A DNA stretch of 64,000 bases, taken from the NCBI GenBank assembly GCA_018340805.1, contig JACMZG010001913.1, positions 14,728,030 through 14,792,029 on the forward strand, written 5' to 3'. A model generated the notes under the pieces. That model was not told where the DNA came from and did not search any database. It saw nothing but the letters and a program-made list of their open reading frames with translations. Shown here one piece after another: positions 55,640-64,000 of the stretch. Numbering within the stretch: the first letter of the stretch is position 1; every line of letters starts with the position of its first letter. A program made the position numbers and the translations under genes. This DNA is from Microvelia longipes (taxonomy: Eukaryota > Arthropoda > Insecta > Hemiptera > Veliidae).

Positions 55640-55800
55640 TATCATTAACACAAAAAACTTGACTTAATGTAGTGCAAGAGATATGTAACATATCTCATAG
55701 CATAGGAAATGTAACAAACAAAATGCAATAGCACATCTGGGCTTTCCATTATTCAACAGACGTCATCATCACTGTCATCAGCCATTGTTTTTAAGGAGAA
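55640..55800. mobile_element. Family D, single-arm fragment
   Basis: AGTGCAAGAGATATGTAACA, CATAGGAAATGTAACAAACA, AAATGCAATAGCACATCTGG, CATTATTCAACAGACGTCAT follow the left arm of D with strong divergence. Confidence 0.7.
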
Positions 55801-56095
55801 CAGATGGGCATGGGCAGACGACATGTCTCAAATAGGGTTTAAAAGTATTGAAGAAGCGTATATAATTTGTGTTATTCACTTTTAAGGTGTAACACACTTA
55901 ATGTCAACATACTTTAATTCTATCATATATTTATGTTTTGCGAATCCATGCAGTAATTATGTCAAACAAGGTATAGCATTAAATATGTATAATTAATACT
56001 ATTAAAATTGCACTAGTCATGATATTAACCTGAGTAGCGGTGGGAGTTGGCGACACTTGTTTACATTGGAAGAACTCATATGTTCCTTCCTCTTT
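55801..56095. other. Unassigned sequence
   Basis: Nothing recognised; a chance frame starts at 56057. Confidence 0.4.
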
Positions 56096-56614
56096 AAGGC
56101 CCGTATTCAAAGACATCTTCCTAACATTTTCCTAACATTCTCCAAACGACTTCTTAAAGCGCAGTGGAATAATACTCAATATACAAAAAACCAACACGTC
56201 TTTCCACAAAAGAATTTATTAAATAAAAGCAGAGCCGGCTTTCGGCAATAATGCCATCAACAGTGCCTAAAAACAAGTAAACAAAGAACTAATAACAAAT
56301 TAAAAGGCAATTTAAAGGTTAATAAAAGTCAAAAGATAAAAAACAAAGAAATAAATTTAATAGTTTTAATTTATTGATTTCTTTCTTTGTTTTTTATCTT
56401 TTGACTTTTATTAACCTTTAAATTGTATGTATTGTTATTAGCTCTTTGTTTACCTGTTTTTAGGCACTGTTGATGGCATTATTGCCGAAAGCTGCCTCTG
56501 CTTTTATTTAATAAATTCTTTTGTGGAGAGACGTGTTGGTTTTTTGTATATTCTTATAACATGCTCCATAAGGAACAATGAGAATGTTAGAAAGATGTCT
56601 TTGAATATGGGCCT
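56096..56614. mobile_element. Family N: 519 bp palindromic element
   Basis: Outer ends AGGCCCGTATTCAAAGACAT and ATGTCTTTGAATATGGGCCT. Inner arms pair CACAAAAGAATTTATTAAAT, AAAAGCAGAGCCGGCTTTCG, GCACTGTTGATGGCATTATT (complement) and a run of AAAAGTCAAAAGATAAAAAA. The right arm reads CTGTTGATGGCATTATTGCC then GAAAGC, the same layout as the B core with one changed base. Inner and outer parts may be one B-like element inside a different foldback. Confidence 0.85.
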
Positions 56615-56679
56615 AAATGTTCCTCTATCTCTGTATCTCCTCTATCTCTGATTATAAATGTAATAAATCTCTGGGTCAT

Positions 56680-57240
56680 TATTAATGGCTCGGCACAATG
56701 TCATGTGTTACTCTGTTTCGTTACGACTAAATCATCAAAAGAGCACAGAAACTCTCGCTGCTCATCTCTTAGCCAGGGTTCCTGGATTAATACTGGTATG
56801 TACGATCATTTTCAACGTTATATTTACATTTCATAAATTTGTAACTACGAAATTATCCTGGCGTAGAAATAATTTGAAAATAAACTTTCTCTTTAAAAAT
56901 AATAAAAAAAACGAAGTCTCTCTGCAAAATAAAACTTTATTGGCAAAGTGCTTTGAACCTAACTAGAAGCCATCATCAGTTCTTTATTTTTTAATTATTT
57001 ATAATGGACTCCATTCACGTTCATTCTAAGGATATAACTTTCTCTTTAATTATATTCCGAATAATATAATGTAAAGTATCTCTGACTATGAGTATGTAGA
57101 GCAATCAATGATGACGAACGTTGAATGATGGAACACATATATCATAGCACTTTGCTTCTTAAATTTTTTAGGTGCCTCTCGAACAATTATATGATATAAA
57201 CTATTTATATTTTGCAAAACTCAATATAGCAATAGATTGC
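56680..57240. mobile_element. Family D copy split by a family B fragment
   Basis: 56680-56760 is a D left-arm interior (ATTATTAATGGCTCGGCACA, TCTGTTTCGTTACGACTAAA). 57100-57225 is the D right arm (ATCAATGATGACGAACGTTG, ATGATGGAACA, GTGCCTCTCGAACAATTATA, TTGCAAAACTC). Between them 56918-57030 is family B in reverse (AACTTTATTGGCAAAGTGC, GCCATCATCAG) followed by ATGGACTCCATTCACGTTCA. Confidence 0.7.
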
Positions 57241-58182
57241 ACCAATTAGCAAAGTAAATTTAATATTTTAAAGAGAAGAATGTTAATAAAAAGATTTTTA
57301 TACTATAAAATTTTTAAAAAAAAAGTTTGTAAAAATTTAATATCTCTTTACCATGCAAATTTAATATTTCTATTCCCAATATCTAATTATGGCTGAAGGC
57401 AAACATAGAACTGTCTATATTTTGAAACGCCCTAAAGCATAAATGTTTATATTTAAAAATTATTAGTGTAAAACTAGAAATTACAAAATTGTTTGAGTGT
57501 GAGGATACATAATATGTTATAACTTCCACAATGCATGGTTTAGTATTCACATTGCTCTAGGAGTTTGAGCATAGAAGGGGATTGTTATAATTTTAATAAA
57601 TGTATTGAAACACTACACAGGTGATTGAAATACGTATTAAAATGAGAATGCTAATAGGTAATTTGAGATTCGATATTGTACATGGGGTTTAGTTAATTAG
57701 AAGGATATTGGTCAACAAAAGGATTTTGTTTCACAACAACCAAAATAGCTTAAAATGCTACGGAATAAAACATGTCATTATAGATGACGGATAAAACAAA
57801 AGATGTTCAAAATAAAAAAAAATCGACAAAAAGCGTATAGTTGGAATTTAATTCCCATTGTATAACAAATCAGTTCAGATAATCAGAACTGTTTATTATT
57901 CTATTGTTTAATTGTTTGGCGTTGTTACATAAATTTCATATAACTTACCTATTTGTTAGTAATCAGTTAATTGATTTCTTTAACAGCTGAAAAGATATAG
58001 CATCGGATGAGTGTAAGCTATAGTTTACAATAATCCAACCTATATTTTTAAGCACTTATTATTTATCTAAGCTATATTAATTATAAGCTATATTCACAAC
58101 CTGATACTAATCCAAAAATTTTGCTTAATGGCCACAATAAGGTAAAATGCTTTTGACATAACTTAGTGATTCATTTGTAATG
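57241..58182. other. Unassigned AT-rich spacer
   Basis: 58015-58095 repeats AGCTATA-type words. Nothing else recognised. Confidence 0.4.
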
Positions 58183-58500
58183 AAGGTTTATGCTTTATAA
58201 CTTTGGCAGTTACTCAATAATCAAGCACTACTATTCTTCAATGGGAATGCACTAACTGACTGAGCTTTAAACTAGTGCAAATAATGATGTGCACTGCCAA
58301 TAGAGGCATAGTTTTGTAAAACCAACCGGATACTTATGCGCATTTTTTTGTGTTATCTGTAGTGCTTAATATTTTAGAGGCATAGTATTGTATAACCAAC
58401 TATGTGCATTTCATTTGAAAAGAACAGAAAGAAATTAGTTACCAGCAGTGCTTGATAATTGAGTAACTGCTCAAAGTATAAAGCATAAACCGGAACCTTA
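58183..58500. repeat. Inverted repeat, ~320 bp
   Basis: GGTTTATGCTTTATAACTTT, GCAGTTACTCAATAATCAAG, CACTAC pair with GTGCTTGATAATTGAGTAAC, TGCTCAAAGTATAAAGCATA, AACCGG. The interior has GAGGCATAGTTTTGTAAAAC and GAGGCATAGTATTGTATAAC as a ~60-70 bp direct duplication (58304 and 58378). MITE-like. Confidence 0.8.
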
Positions 58501-58601
58501 TGCATGGAATTTATTGTTAAACACGGAAACACGCATAGCAAATGAAATTTACCCAGCATGCAGACTACGTCGCCAGAATTTTTTGGTTACTCTAGAATCA
58601 C

Positions 58602-58965
58602 AATATAATTGTGCGAGAGACACTTAGGAAATGTAACAAGCAAAATGCAATTCTACATCTGGGAACTGTTCCATCATTCGACATTCATCATCATTGATGG
58701 CTCGACATTAATGTCATGTCCCACTCTTTTTCGTTACGTCTAACTCATCAAAGCGCCGACAGAGCCTGAATGAGTTAGTCGTAACGACAGAGTGGGACAT
58801 GACATTTAATCGAGCCATCAATGATGACGAATGTCGAATGATAGAACAGTTCCTAGATGTAGCATTGCATTTTGCTTGTTACATTTCCTAGGTGTCTCTC
58901 GCACAATTATATTGTGTCAACTATACATGTTTTGCAAAACTCGGTAGTATCAAATGATATACTCT
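58602..58965. mobile_element. Family D palindrome, most complete copy
   Basis: Left arm ACAATATAATTGTGCGAGAG, AGGAAATGTAACAAGCAAAA, GACATTCATCATCATTGATG, GCTCGACATTAATGTCATGT, CCACTCTTTTTCGTTACGTC. Centre CAAAGCGCCGACAGAGCCTG. The right arm is its near-perfect complement, ending TGTTTTGCAAAACTCGGTAG and TATCAAATGATA. No coding frame. Confidence 0.9.
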
Positions 58966-60488
58966 AGAAATCTTCAAAACCAATTACTTTAAACCTAATT
59001 TAAAACTAACCAACCAAATGCATAATAAATTATAGTTGTAAATAAGTTGAACTAACATTAGTTTCATATTAAATGGATAAATTAGTAGTTTCAGTCAAAC
59101 AAAAGTACCTAAATTTGTGTTTACTTTTTAACTTTAAAATATAAAATCAGGATAACAAGATTTTGAAGTAATCAGCTCCGTTGTTGTCTCATTGGGTGTA
59201 GCTAATCAAGAAATTCCCAAATAATTACAGCTACAAGTTTCCTAATCAGAACTAATATCTTGCTCTAAAGCATCAGACTTAGAGATAGAAATGATTTAAA
59301 GCTAAAGCTTCCTTTTCACAGGGAAAACTTAAAATTGATTTTAAAATTTCAATGGAAAACGGCAGAATCCCTTTCGGGTTGTTAGTTGCAGCCTAGATCT
59401 GTAGATGTCACTCTAAACCTCCAGATATTTAAACCTTAGACGAATAATTAATGTTAAACCCGGCAAAATGAGACAGTTGGTTGGAAAAGACGTTATTATT
59501 TAAGACATTTATTTTTCATCTTAAAATAGAAAACAAGGAAAACGAATTTTCAGACTGAATTTTCTTTATCTAAAACGGGATATTGTTTATTTGTATATGA
59601 AAAATGTAAGAAATAATTATAAATAAAACAATCTGACAAATAGGGAAATTGATCTTCGTTAAAACCCTTCATATTTAATAACACAAAGGTCCCTCTGTAA
59701 AACGAGTAAACTTAATTATCTTGATAACTGAGCAAGCCGCTGATTTGGTTTAACCCTAATTTAATGCCCATACACCAACCTCTAAGAAAATGGGTTTAAT
59801 TTACACCCTGTTTTTAGCGAATGCTTTTATACTTTATATTTGAAAAAAGTATTATAATAACAATCCAATTGATTGAAAATAAATTGTAGTATTGTAGTAT
59901 GTGAAGATAAGTGTGTATGCATGTGTGTGTGGCAGGAAAATAACGGGTTCGTTTGTTTGGTATTAAGCAGATTCACAGTTTAACACTGTTGACACCCTTC
60001 TTTCTCTTTTTTGGTAAAAACTTGGTCATACGGGAAATTTCACAAAAATGCAAGTTAGTACTGTCTTAATTTTGTATCAAAGAAGTTAGAAACCTCAATG
60101 AAGGTAAGATATGCAGTTTAGACTAATTTCGTCTGCAAATCAATAATGAGGAGACAGAATATAAATTACATCTCTTAAATAAGTTCTAATTCAGATATAG
60201 TAAAGATTTTACAGTGCATTTAAACTGAAAAGATAAATAAAATAAAAGTTTAAATATTTAAATTTATTCAGAATATTAAAAATTCCTTTCAAAAGAGTTT
60301 AATATGCGTAAAAACGACCAATAGTTTTAAAAGTTAACCTTCAAATTTATATAATAGTATACTTTATTTTGAAGTTTCGAAACTATCAAATTTTTTATAA
60401 GAGACGAATTTTCTTAAAAATTTAACTAGTTCATAATTTTCTCCTATACACAACTCCATTCGATGACACCCTTTAGATGAAAAGAATT
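58966..60488. other. Unassigned AT-rich spacer
   Basis: No shared repeat or convincing frame. A (TG)-rich patch lies at 59903-59931. Confidence 0.4.
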
Positions 60489-61290
60489 AGGTACGGGGTA
60501 CCTCAGAACTTTTGCTCTGATGAGATCATCGGATTCGCTACGCTCATCCTCCCTACTTTGGGCTCACTTCACTCATTCTCAGAATATGCAATTCGCCAAA
60601 TTTATACAACTAAACGCCTGCGGACTCGCTTCGTTTGCCCTTAGTAAATATATCCATTTCATTCTCAGCAGTCACCCATACAGCACTGACCACGCACAAT
60701 GCAGCCTAGCTTTTAAGATCTAGCAAAAATCATAGCTATTCTTGTTGTATTACAATCGGTGTACTTACTTATTACGTAAAGGATTACACTTGAATCGAAT
60801 TTCAATTCAATTGGATTATTTCCTAATTTTTTAAAAAACCTACACGAGCCATCTGCTAAAATTGAACTAATGCTGATAATGACATAAAACTTGGCACATG
60901 CGTTAGTCTTATACATGGCTACACGCGTGCTAGATCTCAATTTGATCGCACCATTTTTTAGCCTTTTATGACTATTCGAAAATAGTCATTATTCACGTCA
61001 TTATTGCGGGTTGATGACGTTATAAAATTATTTTCCGCATAGCACAACTACAGCTATAGACTGATTTTTATACAAAGTTTCAATTCTCTATCATAAATGC
61101 ACTAGGAGCTACAATAATAAAAGACATATACATACACACACTTACATACAGACAGACAAATTTGTAAAAAACCACTCAGGAGGTCTTAAAACACCTGAAA
61201 CTGAAAATTCAGATGCGACATCCCGTCAGATTTTTTCGCAAACAAAATACTTTTCCTATATACCTACGGCATAAATGAGGAAAAATAAAT
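60489..61290 (-). mobile_element. Family A, best full-length copy (~800 bp)
   Basis: From TTAGGTACGGGGTACCTCAG to TACGGCATAAATGAGGAAAA. Antisense 5S-like module at 60660-60732 (TCAGCAGTCACCCATACAGC, CACTGACCACGCACAATGCA, GCCTAGCTTTTAAGATCTAG). It lies ~170 bp from one end and ~560 bp from the other. Two blocks resembling GGACTCGCTTCG...CGTCC lie between it and the near end. The distal part has CATTATTGCGGGTTGATGAC, CTAGGAGCTACAATAATAAA, a short (CA)n and GGAGGTCTTAAAACACCTGA. No protein frame. Confidence 0.9.
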
Positions 61291-61783
61291 ATTCAATTTT
61301 TGTTGTAATATTTTTTTTATGGAAACGTCTAAACTAGAATAGATGATCATATATTAAATAATTTATTTTGATAAATTCAATAAGAAAAACAAAAATGTTT
61401 TTAAAAAATTTACTTTCAAGTTCGGAAAAAGAGAAAAATAATAATTCTCACGGAATTCTTTAATTAAAATACCAGAATTCCAAAGTTTTCTCTGGTCTAA
61501 TTGAATGCGTCATAAAGCCTAAAAAACATCCTTAAGTTTCTCGGATACGACTCTTGAGAACCATTTCCTTCCTCTCAGACTCTTTTTTCATAGACGTCAT
61601 TAAACTTGGAATGAATGGTGGTAGTTGGAAGGGTTAAGAAAAACGTTTCTTTAAAAGGAAAATTCCAGAGTGCTAAAAACAAAACCCAGTGCTTTCAAGC
61701 AGTTTGATTTAATATTTTCAAAAAACCTATTTTACTATTGTGAATTTCACTAAAAGGTTCTGCTTTTTCAACTATGTACTACC
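61291..61783. other. Unassigned AT-rich spacer
   Basis: Nothing recognised. Confidence 0.4.
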
Positions 61784-61925
61784 TTATGTCTCTGAGAGTT
61801 ATCTCAATCTACTACTATCTTAAAAACACAATAATCTTTAATTTTATGTCACTAAGAGTTACCTTAAACTATATACTAGAATCTTAAAAAAACATTTTTA
61901 CATTATGTCTCTAGAAGTTAAAATT
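61784..61925. repeat. Diverged ~60-bp tandem units, two and a half copies
   Basis: TTATGTCTCTGAGAGTTA, TTATGTCACTAAGAGTTA and TTATGTCTCTAGAAGTTA start at 61784, 61844 and 61903. The first two are followed by CTA-rich sequence and ATCTTAAAAA. Confidence 0.75.
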
Positions 61926-61946
61926 ATACACTAAAATTTAATACAA

Positions 61947-62054
61947 GAGACCTTTGGCCTTTTCGCCGCTACGTAGCGTCGGCGCTAAGGGCCGATATCA
62001 GTTCGCCATATTACTACTTTATGAAAGTGGTATACTGCCACGATATAAGCGAAT
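61947..62054 (+). mobile_element. Family E, copy 5, decayed
   Basis: GACCTTTGGCCTTTTCGCCG, CTACGTAGCGTCGGCGCTAA and GGGCCGATAT keep the order of E hairpins with lost pairing. CGCTACGTAGCG is now a plain palindrome. Then AAAGTGGTATACTGCCACGA and ATAAGCGAAT match the linker hairpin and the TAGCGAAT tail. Confidence 0.65.
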
Positions 62055-62184
62055 ATTCAAAGTACTTATCAAGGAACGTGATTTGTTTACATTATGTTTT
62101 ATATGTCAATCAATAAGACTAGAACTGATACTGATAATCAAAATTAATTTAATATTTTTAATATTTACTCACAGTAGTGTATAA

Positions 62185-62490
62185 AAAAGTTCAGCCCGAT
62201 CTAAATAGATTTGAAGAAATATTTGAGGGGTCATTATTGTGGAATAATGACGTCACATATAGTTCATAAACAATAGGTTTCAGGATATTAACTAGGTTAA
62301 TTTTTGTACCAAGTTCTCCCACATACGTCCAGAAACCAAACATTCCTACATAAATATATAGATACATACATACATACACACGTACACATACATAAATAAA
62401 TATATTGTTGATCAGTGAGTCCCTCCTTTCCTAATGCACCCCCACCCCCCTGCCCACAACACCAACTCATTTTTGTTTGAAAATTTGCTA
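62185..62490 (-). mobile_element. Family G-related, diverged
   Basis: GGAATAATGACGTCACATAT, AGTTCATAAACAATAGGTTT parallel the GTCATAATG / ATAAACAATAGGCC part of G. A (TACA)n tract at 62358-62400 stands where G has (TA)n. A C-rich stretch (CACCCCCACCCCCC) and TTTGAAAATTTGCTAAA correspond to the far end. Strand was assigned only by likeness and is uncertain. Confidence 0.45.
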
Positions 62491-62549
62491 AAATTTTTTA
62501 CCTATTTCATTATGTGACATTTAGCTATACGATTATACTACAATTTAAA

Positions 62550-62922
62550 AAAAAATAAGCTTTTTGTGCGTTTTAAAAAAAATTAAAAAATTTACCAAGT
62601 CATTATTACCGGTAATATCGTCATAAACAAATTATTTTCCGGTTGGTACTAGATTAGATCTAAAGATTGATTTCGATTGATTTTTAGTTTTAACTCTGTA
62701 GCATAGACACACTTGGAGCTACGATAATAGGAGCCACACACACACACTCGCACCACACACATAGACACAACAAACATACACACACGTGCACATACAGGCA
62801 GAACTATTTGAAAACCACTCTGTGCACACAGTCTTATTCGTTCAGAAGGTTTTTAATACACTTGAAACGACACCACAAAAACAATACTTTCCGATATACA
62901 TATGAAAAAGTAAAAATAAATG
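62550..62922 (-). mobile_element. Family A fragment, distal half with expanded (CA)n
   Basis: AGTCATTATTACCGGTAATA, TCGTCATAAACAAATTATTT, GCATAGACACACTTGGAGCT, long imperfect (CA)n at 62733-62810, an inserted GTGCACACAGTCTTATTCG, GAAACGACACCAC and AATACTTTCCGATATACATA. Confidence 0.75.
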
Positions 62923-63240
62923 TCCTTTACTACGCAATCTTAGTTAACAAAATTACAAAAAAAAATATTATTACAGCATAGATTTCTCTCTTTCAACCCT
63001 CTGGCACTAGAGTTTTCAAAACGAGCGGCAGACTAACCGTTGTTGTATACTACTCAGGGAAATTGATTTCCTCTCTAGAAGTCCTTGTAATAAAATGATA
63101 GATGAATAGAAGTATAAAATATAAATCTTCATCAGTCATATTTGTTTTTATCTTTTATATTTTCAACTTTTCTCTATTAAATCTTTTAGTTTAAAAACTT
63201 AAAACATAGTACATGGAAAAACAATAAATATATTTTAGAA

Positions 63241-63355
63241 AATCAGGTATGGGGTACCTCGAAACTTATCCTCATCAAATTAGATTCTCTACACTCATTC
63301 TCACAACTTTGGTCTCGTTTCGTGACTTTATTCACGATAGTAAATAAATTCCCAA
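63241..63355 (-). mobile_element. Family A end fragment
   Basis: TCAGGTATGGGGTACCTCGA, AACTTATCCTCATCAAATTA, GATTCTCTACACTCATTCTC; the 5S-like part is missing. Confidence 0.75.
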
Positions 63356-63613
63356 CGGTATAATTTTTTTCGGGTACCTGTTAAATAGGCACCTATATTT
63401 TCAAAAAAGTACGTGAAATGCGTTTTTACCATCTGGGACTGTAAACAACTACGAAACTATCGCTGGTTAAGTTCCTTAAATGTTCACTTAGAGAACGCAT
63501 ATTTGTTCTAGTTTTGTTCATCAAATAAACCATCGAACGTTTTTGTTAACAAAGTTCTGTTTTTTTTTAGAAAAGTGAGTTTTTAATTATTTATTATCAA
63601 GCGTTTACTAATC

Positions 63614-63901
63614 ATGGATAGTGATTCAGACATTGAAAATACGCCGCCAAAATTGAAACTTTTGGCCAACAAGGCGTTCGAAAGAAGTTTTTTTACATTA
63701 CACTTTTTTTTTCGAAATAGTTGTTTACTGTCACTAAGCCCCAAAAATAGCATATGCAACATGACTGGTACTGGCTTTTTACGTCGGATCCTTTTTACTG
63801 TTTCTCTTCGCTCGTCAGTAAGTATAGTCATCACGGTAAAGAAAAAACCTTATTCACAGTCTCGTAACATTATATACTATCTGTTTTCACTTAAAATATA
63901 A
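63614..63901 (+). CDS. Possible coding start at the right edge, unknown
   Basis: ATG at 63614 opens a 95-codon frame. Only the first ~25 residues look protein-like: MDSDSDIENTPPKLKLLANK followed by AFERS. An acidic/serine N terminus followed by a basic helical start occurs in many nuclear and transposon-encoded proteins. Then the frame runs into T-rich, low-quality sequence, so an intron or decay probably begins near 63690. A GTAAGT lies at about 63819. Neither identity nor reality is established. Confidence 0.25.
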   Translation: MDSDSDIENTPPKLKLLANKAFERSFFTLHFFFRNSCLLSLSPKNSICNMTGTGFLRRILFTVSLRSSVSIVITVKKKPYSQSRNIIYYLFSLKI

Positions 63902-64000
63902 TTCCTAATTTTTACTAACTAACATAATTATCGATGTATCATTTAATAAAATGCGATCAAAATATTAATAAGGATACTTTCAATGAGGAATATTAAGTAG

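Overview
AT-rich nuclear DNA of a multicellular animal, most likely an invertebrate. The signs are dense microsatellites, tRNA- and 5S-derived retroposon heads with pol III promoter boxes, short inverted-repeat (foldback) elements with target duplications, and several satellites. I cannot name the taxon from sequence alone. No long open frame, operon, rRNA gene, CRISPR array or intact transposase or reverse transcriptase is visible. The window is intergenic or deep intronic, and only a few weak exon-like frames stand out (18.6-18.8, 23.7-24.0, 52.25 and 63.6 kb).

Families are given letters here. A: a ~800 bp repeat carrying a 5S rRNA-derived module, found as full copies or pieces at about 20 places; best copies 40683-41440 and 60489-61290. 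B, C and N: repeats with a CTGATGA/CTGAAGA...GAAA core, the last two being head-to-head palindromes. D, F and I: other foldback elements; F is flanked by 8-bp target duplications. E: a GC-rich element built from a row of perfect short hairpins with three-base loops, five recognisable copies plus a remnant. G: a ~0.85 kb element with a (TA)n core. H, L and O: low-copy dispersed repeats.

Layout: 0-6 kb foldback elements (a 661 bp one, C, F, D) and A pieces; 6-12 kb B, short tandem repeats, tRNA-derived SINEs and A; 12-17 kb A, an AT-rich tandem array, E+G and a 30-bp array; 18-20 kb an exon-like frame and a second 30-bp array; 20-35 kb C, A, I, O and a 496 bp element caught inserted in O; 35.4-38.5 kb 33-bp and 62-bp satellites; 39-43 kb A and B; 43-47 kb E, G remnants and microsatellites; 47.7-51.6 kb a 2.95 kb inverted composite bounded by E copies, holding G, a tRNA-like stretch and F, followed by G; 52-63 kb B, C, D, N, two full or near-full A/D copies, and a possible coding start at the right edge.

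The most interesting structure is family E. Nearly all its hairpins close with C-G pairs over three-base loops that read GNA on one strand, the rule for unusually stable DNA mini-hairpins. Copies differ by whole hairpins, one hairpin appears flipped, and a paralogous pre-insertion-like site is present. The window holds no protein that could obviously move it.
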